NCBI GenBank assembly: GCA_000697055.1
Contig: JNDT01002329.1
Coordinates: forward strand, 224,874 to 288,873
Reading direction: 5' to 3'
From: Saksenaea vasiformis B4078
Taxonomy: Eukaryota > Mucoromycota > Mucoromycetes > Mucorales > Saksenaeaceae
DNA length: 64,000 nt
Positions 1 through 10,411 of the stretch are shown one piece after another. Position numbers and translations under genes: made by a program. Under the pieces are notes generated by a model. The model had not been told where the DNA came from, ran no database searches, and was given only the letters and a program-made list of their open reading frames with translations. Each line of letters begins with the position of its first letter. Position 1 is the first letter of the stretch.

Positions 1-345
1 TTTCCGTTATCTGAGACATCCTTTTTGTATGAGATAAAAGGAACCTATCCTTAACACACTTTTTGCATGAGACGACGGAATCCTGTTTCTGAGACACCGT
101 TTTTATGAGTCAAAAGAACCCGATCACTGATTCACCCCTTTGCATGACACGATGGTACCCTATCATCGACACGCCTTTTGTGTGAGATAAAGAACACCGT
201 ACCTTTCACACACTCTTTGCATGAAATAAAAAAAAATCCGATCATTGATTGATCGTTTGCACGAGACGATGGTATCCTATCTCGAACACCAGATAATCGA
301 GCCCTATCTTTATCACGTCATTTGCACGAGACAATGAATTCCTGC
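1..345. repeat. Degenerate 38-39 bp tandem repeat, about nine units
   Basis: A core of the form TTTTGCATGAGACGATGG recurs with decay near positions 22, 61, 99, 137, 176, 215, 254 and 319. The step is 38-39 bp, except for a poorly preserved unit near 290. Between cores lie related strings such as CCTATC and GACAC. The array touches the left edge and may continue outside the window. I see no convincing protein in it. Confidence 0.75.
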
Positions 346-835
346 CTCTGCCTTAGATAATGGAAAACTATCAGTGACAGAAACGCAACGTGGAAGAGTA
401 TGACACGCAAATCATAGCATCCGATGAACGTAAAAATACGTATTTCAAAGCGCAGAGTTTATCTGGAATATCTTCGAATAGACCTACGGATTTTATTCAC
501 GGCACAGGAAACCCCGCTAGGACCAAAACGTGAGAAAACTCTCCAACTTCTTTTCGCAGGATCTTGCATGCCATTTTGCGATAGCTACGTGTTTCTCGAG
601 ACGATCTGACCTTCCTAATTTAGACGAAGGGCTTTTTCGCCTGAAATCTAAAATCAAAAGGACTTCATTCACTGCAGCCCTGATGGGACCCTCCTCTGAG
701 CCTATAATAAGAGGTCTCAAGCAATATATTGATTATCATCATGCCATTATCAGAGCCAGAAAAGTTAACTTGGAGATGAAATGTGAAAGATGTATTGTCG
801 CTTGTGCGATTATTTACTATTTGTTCGTACGATAT

Positions 836-1010
836 CGGCATCATCGGCATCATCGACACCATCGACATCATCGGCATCATCGACACCATCGACATCATCG
901 ACATCATCGACATCATCGACATCATCGACATCATCGACATCATCGACATCATCGACATCATCGACATCATCGACATCATCGACATCATCGACATCAACGG
1001 CATCAACGGC
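836..1010. repeat. 9-bp minisatellite (CATCATCGA)n, about 19 copies
   Basis: About 19 tandem copies of CATCATCGA with a few CACCATCGA and CATCATCGG variants, clustered at the left end, and CATCAACGG at the right end. Because the unit is a multiple of three and stop-free, several frames stay open across it (Arg-His-His, Ile-Ile-Asp, Ser-Ser-Thr on plus; Met-Met-Ser on minus). Homogeneity is highest in the middle, as expected for expansion by slippage or unequal exchange. Confidence 0.95.
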
Positions 1011-1034
1011 ATTGGTGGATGTTGGAAGAATTTA

Positions 1035-1275
1035 TAGACGCAAAGTTATTCTGTGTTCCAAACAATGATGAATAAACATGCAATGCCTAAGCGACCGCCA
1101 ATGTACTAACAAATATGGTCGACTGAAATGATCACTGCTGTACAAGAGTACAAATGTTTCCAAAGAGAATACACTCGTTTTATTTAGAAGGGGTCGTTTG
1201 GTGCGCGAACGCGCAGCTTTACCCAACTTTCGGACGTTCCGAGAGATACAACCATCCTCCTTTCTCTTTGTCGTG
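1035..1275 (-). repeat. Dispersed repeat, copy 1 (homologous to 31265-31540)
   Basis: Read on the minus strand, this stretch aligns with plus-strand 31265-31540. Shared landmarks in the same order are GGAGGATG, GTCCGAAAGTTG, TAAAACGAGTG, CAGTGATCATTTC and the run around CATTGGCGG/CACTGGCGG followed by CATTGCATATTTATTC-like sequence. Both copies carry similar but decayed open frames, suggesting remains of a mobile element or duplicated gene. The family is not recognised. Confidence 0.6.
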
Positions 1276-2407
1276 TCGTTATTCTTGCAAAGCTCTTAGG
1301 GACCGTAGGTGTTGCACAGAGAAGATCACCTTAGAACCTACCCTAAACCTTACCCTAAGACACTTCAATTAACGCCTGGATAGAACGATCGTTATAACAC
1401 GTAAGACGGGAATACTGCCATAGCTCGTAAGGGAAATTGCGGTTTACAACAGTTCGTGATTGTGTAATACCTATGGTCCCTAAGAGTTCAGGACTGGATA
1501 CCTATTATCCCTAGGAAAATCGCTACTCTTGTCAACTCAGTTGCGCTTCCCCATGTATTTGGTACGTCGACAGACTGTTTCTCTTCATAATATTTGCAAT
1601 CCATTCATTTTGAAAGGGCAGTTTTTTCGTCGTAGTTCATCTTCGCCAAGCTCTTTGTTTGTTCCTTCATATGTCAACTGATAAGCATACTGTTTTCTGC
1701 CATAGGCCCCACCCACAAAGCAAGAGCAGCTACCAATCGCGGAAGTACTCTAGTTTTCTGACGTTTCGAAGAAAGTCCTACATCGCACATGTTTTCGATT
1801 TTGCGCTTATTACTAAAGATCCTCTGGATGTGGATCGTACTGGAGCCTTGTTAAGCTTAAAGGCTACATTTTCACACAGTGAGCTCAGACAGATTCATGG
1901 GTGGATTTTCGTTATGGCGACGAAATAAGTGCTGACTTCTGGTTATAAGTGAGTGCAGAACGTGACACTGTGGAAATGGAAGAATTAGAGGCCATAATCA
2001 ATGCAGCTGATAATGCGAAAGAACATATGTGACGGAGATTTGGGCGATTTGTTATGCTTTATGGCATCTAGAGCTTTACAAATATGGGACCAGTCACCAT
2101 CATTAGGCGGCATACTCTGGGGTAAATTAATATGGCATCCAACACCATTTCCTTTACTAACGACGAATGGTTTTTTTAAGCTACTCTAGACAAGTTTCAC
2201 TTCCACCGAGGGACCAATATGATGCAAGTAAAAGCTTACGAACCAATGATGCATAGTCAATCTTTCCTCAGTGCGAGGTTAGCTCTTCATGGATGCAAAA
2301 TTTATTTAGAGCAGCGTTAAAAAAACATTCAATAAGCAGTATTTGTTTGCGTAGATATCGATTTGATGAAGGAGTAAATAAACGGTATGTAGCCAATTTT
2401 GGTTCTT
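1276..2407. other. Gene-free stretch with repeat remnants
   Basis: No gene can be supported. A short telomere-like string (CCCTAAACCTTACCCTAA) lies near 1334-1353. A degraded dispersed repeat lies at about 2285-2345 (see separate entry). Small open frames at 1659-1928 and 2001-2189 show no recognisable motif. Confidence 0.5.
2285..2345 (+). repeat. Dispersed repeat fragment (family shared with 8515 and 21735)
   Basis: Contains GGATGCAAAATTTATTTAGA...GCGTTAAAAAAACATTCAATAAGCAGTA. Closely related strings occur on plus at 8515-8575 and on minus at 21735-21790. Shared cores are GCAAAATTTATATAGATTAG, GCG and TTCAATAAACAG. Probably a decayed transposable-element fragment. Confidence 0.55.
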
Positions 2408-5178
2408 TCAGAGGTGACGGTTTGAGGTGAGGTTATTTTGGATGTATCCGCCCTTGCCGCCCAAGTCTAACAAGTCTAATATTTTGTGATATAAAAACTT
2501 GTAGGCCCATACAGGACCTCGTAAACGACGGATATCAACAATATACAGCCCAGGTAGGTTATGAAATCGGCAAATTTCGACAATAAATCGAACTTCCTCG
2601 CCTGTATCGATACTTGGACTACCGTAGATGGGTTCCCTCTGAACAGATGAGTTTGTGTCGTTGGAAGAAATAGATAAAAGCGAATGGGTAGTAGTTGGCA
2701 TGACTTGAATAGATGCTAGAGATGAATCTGCAGAAACCCTGCTATCGCTTTGTTGGCTGTTCGATGTGTCGCGTGGATGCTGTCGATGCTGTGGCGGCTT
2801 TACTTTCCGGCGCGAACATTTTACTTTGCAATAACCGTCCTTTTTCATATCAATACCGAGAGCTTGCAGAAGGTGAACTACATCTGCAAATACTTTGGAT
2901 GGATCTCTGCTAGTGAGAGCAGAGCGATCTACCGCGCCATGATGGAATCGTACTCTAGGTTCCGAAGGGTCGGAAGCCATTGCTCTGACGAACGAAGAGA
3001 GTCCCTCAACGGTTCGCGATCGAGTACGACGCGATGTCTTGGTGACAGTTGGCGAACAGGTTTTTTGCATAGGCTGCTTTTCATCTTTCCCTAGATGTAT
3101 CTTTAGTTGATGATAACGTACGTCGGGCCGAGCTTTACCTTGCGGGCTTCGCTTGATCCATTTCATGAACTTTTTACGTGTACTCTTGAAAAGATCCTTC
3201 CGTCCCATCTCTGGTATATAAGGGCTGACGACTTCCGGAAAGGAATGTCGATTTGGATTTTCCTTTTTGGGCGGTTTCCCTGCAATACTTCGACGCATGG
3301 ATGTCATGACACTCTTTCGACCATAAGTGGAGAAGACTCGACGAGCTCCCGTTTTTGTAGATTCATGATCGTTAGGTAAGCTACCATGTGAAAGTTCTAG
3401 TTGCAAAGAATGTGATCGAGCGGCGGCACTCGGAGAAGGGTGGCGAACGGCTTGCTTGGCCGTAACTGTTCCTTGAGTGTCATCTCCTTTTCGTGAGGCT
3501 GTCGATGAGCAGCGGTTGACATGGGATCCTTTAAGATATCTGCGGATCGATCCATAGATTTGGGATCGCGATATTCCCTTTTTTACAAACGTATCATCTT
3601 GTGTCCATTTTTGGCGACGTGAAGCTTCTTCGCTGGATGTAGCTGTGTTGTCTGTGCACACAGCGGAATCACCTCCTGCCTTGGGCGTCTTGTTTGCGAA
3701 AAAGCCTAAAAATTTCTCAGCTGCACGGTGCTGTTTTAATGCATTGAATTGAACTGTGCTTGCTGATTGTTTAAACCGTTCGGCTGCAGCACGACCAAGC
3801 GAGAGGTGCCGGAAAGAATAGGTTCCATACATAGTAACAGGTCGCACAAGTGGGGGTGACGAGGGTAAGGAACTGGCTGTTAGTCGTTTCGTACCAGACC
3901 AATTCATTGGCGACTGTGCGGCTGAGTCCCCTTCGGATTCAAATGCTTCGCAGCTCTTATTAAATAATGGCCAATACTCCTGTAGCCAGGGATGCTTGGT
4001 GACGGTATCCATTGTACATCGCTTTGCGGGATCCGGTACCAGCATCTTTCGTAAAAGATCTTTCGCATCATCACCGACGAAGTCAGGAAACGTCACCTGA
4101 GAGGATAAAATGTATCGATAGAGTAGATTAATGTTATCTCCTCCTGGGTTTGATGGATCGTCGTCAAAGGGCAGGTAGCCGCAAAGCATAGCATAAAGGA
4201 TGACACCACAGGACCAAATATCAACGGCAGAACCAGCATACATCCCTTCATTGACCACCAGTTCAGGCGCTGCATAACAAGGTGATCCGCATGATGTCGC
4301 CATTAAGTCATCCGATGCCAAAGCAAAATGATTAGCAAAACCAAAATCCGTGACAATAACATTACGATGTCTGTCAAGCAGCAAATTTTCCTGAAAACAG
4401 CTGATTGCATGTCAATGAATGAAGTTCCTAGTCCATCATTTTCCTTCCCTTTCCCCCTCTCATTTTCCCTTTTCTCTTTCTTTTCTCTTGGCTTCTCTCT
4501 CTTTTGATTTCGAATCTCCTTATCCCTTCGTGCATAACCATGCATTATTCAACGTCTTACCAACTTCAGATCTCGATGCACGACCTTCTTTTGGTGCATA
4601 TACTGCACGCCGCTAATGAGCTGCGCAAATAATTTTCGGGCATCTTTCTCTTTTAGATGACGATGAGCCAAAATGTGTTCAAATAGCTCGCCACCTATTT
4701 CGAAAAATCATTATTTTTCTTTAGTCGATCAATGTTTGTTGATTAGTACCTGATGCATACTCGAGTATTATCCCAATATATTTTTCAGTCTGCACGACAT
4801 TGATTAACTTGACTATATTTGGATGTCTAAGTGTCTGTAATTTTTGTTTCCATTAGTATAACGTAAACAATATCGTATTTGTAGACGTACTTTGAGTACA
4901 GCAATCTCTCTTTCAACCTTGCTTAGACGTGATGCGGAAGGTCTTATGTTTTCCTTCTTGATAAGTTTAATAGCCACCTATGATAGCATAAGACGAGGAT
5001 GAAAGAGAGAGTTTGATATATTTACCTCTTGTCCTGTTTCCGGATGAACACCTAGTTTCACTTTTCCGAACTCGCCTTCGCCTAATGTTTGTAGCAATTT
5101 ATAAGGGCCCAACTGTTGTTGTCGAGATCGTCTCCTTGTAGGCGTAAATTTTACAAAGTCATAGTCTTGATAGCTCAT
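2408..5178 (-). CDS. Kin4/Frk1-type Ser/Thr protein kinase (CAMKL family)
   Basis: A Ser/Thr kinase of about 813 residues. Exons, minus strand: 5178-5026, 4977-4891, 4834-4750, 4694-4561, 4390-2408; all junctions are GT-AG and keep frame. Residues 27 to about 290 form the kinase domain: glycine loop GEGEFG (33-38), VAIK lysine (55), HRDLKLENLL (148-157), DFG (168-170), T-loop Thr185 and [10 protein letters not shown] (189-198). That last motif and the [16 protein letters not shown] insert are hallmarks of the fungal Kin4 group. In Saccharomyces, Kin4 enforces the spindle-position checkpoint by acting on Bfa1-Bub2. The long middle is basic and Ser-rich. The last 60 or so residues look like a KA1 domain ([23 protein letters not shown]), which in relatives binds acidic membranes. 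The ATG at 5178 is the first methionine of the frame. Family confident; checkpoint role inferred. Confidence 0.9.
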
Positions 5179-5759
5179 ATTGATCAAAACGATGGAAAAG
5201 AAAAAAGGAAATAGAATTCAGAAAAAAGGTAAGAAAACACGAATGTGAGATCTTCTTTTAAAATATGCGGGATCTATAATAAGGGGAAAGAAAACGAAAA
5301 ACATTGAACTAAAGAAACTGAAGATTTTGAAGGGAGAAACTTAATTAAGAATGAGGACATGTACTTTATAGTCTCTACTCTGAACAACGTTCATTACTAA
5401 GCCTTAACAAAAACGAATTTATTTGTTACAATGTTCTAGCCCGTGTATTCTGTTCGATGCGGCCTTGCAGCGCTTGTGCCCAACAGTGCACAAACTTGTT
5501 GACAATTTGATCCTATACCCACGTAGGGACTTAATTATATTCCGCCCCTCCTCTCTCTCTTTTCCTCCTCCTCACCGAATATATATATATGATACGTCAT
5601 ACAGAATCCCATGATTAGCCTACATGATGCATACAATATCAAGTAGCATACACACACACACACACACACACACGTTGTAATGACAGAAAGTATGAAAATC
5701 GCAATCGATGGGAGTTGCGCAACATATCATGTCGACATAACCCCTCTTTTTATTGTTCA
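5179..5759. other. Intergenic region between kinase promoter and Gas1-like 3' end
   Basis: Contains the upstream region of the Kin4-like gene (purine-rich on plus near 5190-5340) and the 3' flank of the Gas1-like gene. It also holds the CA microsatellite at 5650-5673. No coding sequence supported. Confidence 0.5.
5650..5673. repeat. (AC)12 microsatellite
   Basis: Uninterrupted AC dinucleotide run of 24 bases. Confidence 0.98.
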
Positions 5760-7311
5760 TCAGAAAAGTCGCAATGCAAGAACAGATAGCACCATCATCC
5801 AAAAGGCAACAGGCTGAATTATACCTGCCGCATTGTTTGGCTTACTCGTACCTTCTGTTTCCGGGTTAGGTACAATCTTTGCACATTCGCTCAGGTCATT
5901 TCGCCGAGGTGCCACAGGTTGAGCATAGCCGTCAAAATCGCAGTTATTACGATGTTTGTTCTCCTGCGTATACAAGTGATATAACCAGCTCAGCTTGTCG
6001 GCCGGCGTACAGAAAGAGAATGCGCCGTATTTGCCATCTTCGCCACTGGCACCGATGTCGCTGCAAGAGACAACCCCGCATAACATGTCAATTTGTGATC
6101 CAATGGCGCTCGTGTTGTTGACCCCGTTTGTGTTCATCACCTTGTTTGAGGCGACACAAGCAAGATTGTTCCGCATACAATCACATGCTCCTTCCGAGGG
6201 CGTGGGCGGGAGGACCGTAGAAGCTTTCCATACGTCCGTCTGGGCAGGACAGTCAGGGGTTGGACGCTTATCATTCTCGGCCACCCGTGCCTGCGGCAGG
6301 TTTATTTGTTTAAGTGCTTTCTGCAAGTGATAGTAGTCTTCCAATAACTCTGCGTTTCCATTGTTATTAATCCTGACCAACCCATAGTTATTCTTCTCCT
6401 GAGTCCATTCGTACACCACGCCACCTGACCAAACTTGGTTCATTTCAGTCCCGTAGATGGCAGATACCTCGGTGAACTGACGTGGAAGAACGAGATTGCA
6501 ACCATATTCAGAGAGAAACACAGGTTTGCTGTAGTTTTCAAATTCTCTGGTACGGTCCGCATAGCCGGACTTTTCAAAAGAAGACGCGCCACACCACTCA
6601 TACAAATTGACACCGTAGAAGTCGGCCTGCACTTCTTCTTCGCCACAGACGAAGTAATCCTTCATTGCAGTACGAATGTGTTCGTCGTCATTGCTAGCAT
6701 ACCCGACCGGAATGTATCGTTTTTGTGTACCTCGAATATAGCGCTTAATGTCACGTATAGCTGCCTTGACAAATGGTGAAGCTTGGGTATTGCTTTTGTC
6801 GTTCGACACTTCATTGCCAGCAATAAACGCAACAACGTTATCATATTTGCCAAACGCATCTACAACAGCTTTGTAGGCATTATAGAGGTACACTGTGTAC
6901 TGGGGTTCTTTTCGATTGATAGAAAATTTTGGCGTTGCGATATCCAACAGAAGATACAAGCCATTGTCCGCAAAAGACTTCATGCATGCGTCATGGTCCT
7001 TCTTAGGATCAACTTCGTATACACGAACTACATTTAAGCCAAGCTTTGCCATCAGAGGGGCATCTCGTGCGCATGCTGCCGGATCAGTCAATGGGTCAGT
7101 TGTCGTCAAAGTGTTATGGCTCCTAGGTTGGTACGCTACACTACACAATGCGTAAGCTCAACTTTATTAGAATATCTCGAGCCTACCCTTTGATAAAGAA
7201 TTGGGTCTTCGTCACCGAGTCTAGAAAACGATTACCGCTAACGATAACCGGGTTCAGTGCAGTAGCTGCGGCGATAAACAGTATCGACACAAGCAGAAAA
7301 GTGAGCTGCAT
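5760..7311 (-). CDS. Gas1-family 1,3-beta-glucanosyltransferase (GH72 + X8), GPI-anchored
   Basis: An enzyme of 501 residues that cuts and re-joins beta-1,3-glucan chains at the cell surface, building the wall. Two exons, 7311-7187 and 7140-5760, separated by a 46-nt GT-AG intron that splits the glycine codon of FFIKGVAYQP. Residues 1-18 are a signal peptide (hydrophobic core FLLVSILFIAAATA). The GH72 domain follows, with acid/base Glu152 in GNEVSND and nucleophile Glu253 in FLSEYGCN. A cysteine-rich X8/CBM43 module begins near CDCMRNNLACVAS. The C-terminus is a hydrophobic tail (PVAFWMMVLSVLALRLF) preceded by small residues, as expected for GPI attachment. Domain order matches the long-form fungal Gas1/Gel family, so function is well supported. 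Confidence 0.95.
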
Positions 7312-10300
7312 TTTATGATCGCAAGTGGGAAGTCTATTGAAAAGGATGAAGCGACCCTACCAGCTTCGGAATGTTTCATATGAGTATTCAAGAATGGCCT
7401 CAGTCACATACAAACTCTCCGTGTCGCAAACAATATCGTTCAGGAAGTATCCTTGCAAACGCATACACTTGTCTTCTTCTTTAGAAAGTGATCCAGTCAA
7501 TCGTCATGAATTATGACATTTTGAATGAATACATGCTGTTTCGGTTGTATTTCGAAACAGTAATTAAGTTCAAAGTGATCAGTGCGTTCAATTTTCCGAC
7601 AGAATAAATTCCCGAGGTTCAAAATCGAGCAACAAAGGCGAAGTGGTAGTCCACAGTCAGTATCAGCATGGAAATTTCCAGAGCTGCCAGAAATCAAGCG
7701 ATGAGGTACCATTTATTTTGCATAAGTTAGTTATGAGCCTCTAGCAACGAGGATCTATTTAGCTTGGTGAGTTTCCGGGCCCGCTTTTAAGTGAATAAAC
7801 GGGATGACAGATAACATTTCGCTTCCTTTTCTCTCTTTCTTATAAAGAATTAAAAACGGAAGGGTGCACGTGGGTACCAGTGTCTCCATCGTTGTCGATG
7901 CCCATTGCCAAAGGCTGAAACTTCCACATATTGAAATTGGAATACGCAAACGCTGTTTCTTAGATAACGAGGTATGATGGTTACCTAACGGGATTCATAA
8001 ATCTTTTTTTCGTCGGCTCCGTTTTCTTTTAACATCCCCGGTAAATACTCTGATGAAATGCACGTTCAGGATTACTTATGTCACTTTATCTATCATTTAG
8101 CCTGCAAGGCCCCTGTCTCGAACCTGGCTTGGCTATGATGGCGCCGTTCGCCCGTCATTTAAGTAAGCGGATGTGTTCACAAACACTTGGTATCATTCAT
8201 CTTCTGCAATAGACCGACAGATTTTGTATCCCTTCCAGACTTCTACAGTTCGTATTGCCTCTGGCCACTGTCGTCCGGCTCTCCTCTCGCTAGCCCGCCG
8301 GTTGTGGCGCAAGTCGGGCTACTGCCGTTGACGGTATCGAACTTCAATGGTGGGTAAAATGAAACCCCAAGCGCTGTTTCATTTACTAATAATGATTGTA
8401 CTTCTATACGACACTACATCAATTTTTCCTTCCATTAAGGGACAAAGCTTATGAAGTAGAGTATAAATCTGTCGCCAATTTGTATGCTAATGACGGCAGT
8501 CTCAACATTCTCGCCGCGCGAACTTGGCGCAAAATTTATATAGATTAGCGTAAAAGTCCTTTCAATAAACAGTAAGTCTTGTGGACCGCAACGCATGACC
8601 TGTACGGTGCGTCACCGGTCAATGACAAAGCACTAAAGGAACAATGGTATCATGGTCTGAATTTTATTTGTGTTACACTTATTATACCATTGCAAGATCG
8701 ATACAGCAAGTGACTTCTTCTCCTTCTTCTTTTTCTTCTTCTTGTTATTTATCGACTACTGACCTCTGAGAACCAAAGAAATTGTTATTGGCTGCCAAGT
8801 TAAAAAAAAAAAGAAAAAGAAAAAAAAAGCCGAGATATTTTTGCACCAGTCGAATTCTAAAGGGTGAAGCTATTATGCAACGAATTTTATAGACTTCAAT
8901 TCGCACCACGGTCGGATCAAAAATACGACAACAGCTTAGCGACGCCAGATTGGTTATCTAAGGTAATCTTACAATTCAGGAACTTTGCATTTCGAGTATA
9001 GCAGCATTTACGCTTCCGAACTGCCATCAAAGTTTATTTCCATGAAAGGAAAGAATCCAATTTTTTTTGGACATCTATGCAGTAGTAGCCTTACAAACCC
9101 TGAAACATCTAAGCAACTTTTATTTGACCGGTTACACATGAGAATAAAATGGACGTCGCAGAAGCATTGTAGAATAGGATCGCCGCGGCAAAACGTGATG
9201 GTATCCGGATGACGATGTACCACCCATCGCATAAAATCTTGACGCACCGGACCGGATAATTTCTCACTCCGCTATAGGATGACTCACGATTTGCTTGATC
9301 TAGGGATGATACGACAGTAGGATCACTGGATACAAATATTCTTACACATGGCACTTCAAGCAAAGGAGGGGAACCGTATTTTCCTGCAAGATTGTCAAAA
9401 GGTGTCAGTACTACACGTTTGTCGGAGGCATTGATTTGTGATTCATGTGTTACGATTCCTGTTGAGGGTCCTTGTGTACAAAGTCGGGGCTGTGTACGCT
9501 CACCATCCCTAAATTATATCATGCAGTGTCGTCTGGCCTTTTGAGAAAGGTCCCTTACTAACTTCCTGGCTGATTGAAATGTTGCCGTCTAACATGTGAG
9601 CAGCAATTCAACTGCCATATGGTAGACTTATTATTCATTAGAATAGTTTCGACACAATTGTTGAGAAGAGTATAAATATTATTATTTGTATAGATAGCGG
9701 ATAAGAGGATTACAGAAGATGATGACCTGCAAGACGCCGGGAGCTATTTATTTGCATGTTATGATGCATGCACCAAACAAAAAGTGCTCAGTACTTTTCT
9801 ATAGCGGTTCCGATCGTCCCTCGTTAAAAGAATCACGCTCTTTATATTTGCCGTTTTGTAAAAATGTACATATACCATCTGTTTCCTTTCCTATCCAGTA
9901 TATTGTGCTGGTTTACCATGTCGGTACTACCTCTAAGCAAATCACTAGGCTCTCTATATAGAAGACAGAAACTATGCTTTAAGTGAAACTATATATCTTT
10001 ATGCAAAAGAAAATGAATATCTGTAAATAGCACACTTTTTATCCTTTTGTTGTTGCAAACAAACGGTAGAAAACTCTCACAAGTAATTGCGTTTCGGACA
10101 CCGAAAAAAATGGGATGCCAAACGGCTGAGGCCAATCCAAAAGGGAGTGGGTTTCGGTGTGTGTGACATCATTTTCACCAATTGTTCTCTCTTTAACTCC
10201 CTTCCTTTTGTCCTTCATTCATGCCCCTCGATCAATCAAAAAACAAACATTCTGTCATGAAAAAAGTGCCATGTGCAAGTAAGAAGGGGATTTGTACAAA

Positions 10301-10411
10301 AAGTTGGGCTAATCCGCAGTATTGTAATGACGTACACCAGTGCTAGCTCACGTTTCTGCTGTTAAAGCCGATGAAGGCTATGTAGAACCGCGAGTCGAAG
10401 TACTTGGCTGC
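7312..10411. other. 3.1-kb gene-free interval between divergent genes
   Basis: Lies between the start of the Gas1-like gene (minus) and that of the F-box gene (plus), so both promoters are inside. No convincing gene is seen. It holds a dispersed-repeat fragment at 8515-8575 and a CTT-rich tract followed by an A-rich tract at about 8713-8829. A frame open from about 10331 leads into the F-box start and could carry an upstream exon. Confidence 0.5.
8515..8575 (+). repeat. Dispersed repeat fragment
   Basis: Carries GGCGCAAAATTTATATAGAT, then TAGCG and TTCAATAAACAG. It matches plus-strand 2285-2345 and minus-strand 21735-21790. The surrounding 80 bp upstream is also AT-rich and repeat-like. Confidence 0.55.

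Noticed and set aside
1..345. CRISPR-like array
   Set aside because: Units are degenerate with no constant repeat and unique spacers, and the genome is eukaryotic.
665..1012. Minus-strand Met/Ser-rich open frame
   Set aside because: Same minisatellite read on the other strand; no protein character outside it.
530..1075. Open frame of 181 codons with a His/Arg-rich repeat tail
   Set aside because: The length comes from the 9-bp minisatellite; the part before it has no motif and other frames are equally open.
1334..1353. Telomere repeat
   Set aside because: Only about three imperfect CCCTAA units; too short to call a telomere or interstitial array.
8090..8200. tRNA gene on minus strand (GGTTCGAGAC resembles a B box)
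   Set aside because: No cloverleaf, no A box at the right distance and no acceptor stem.
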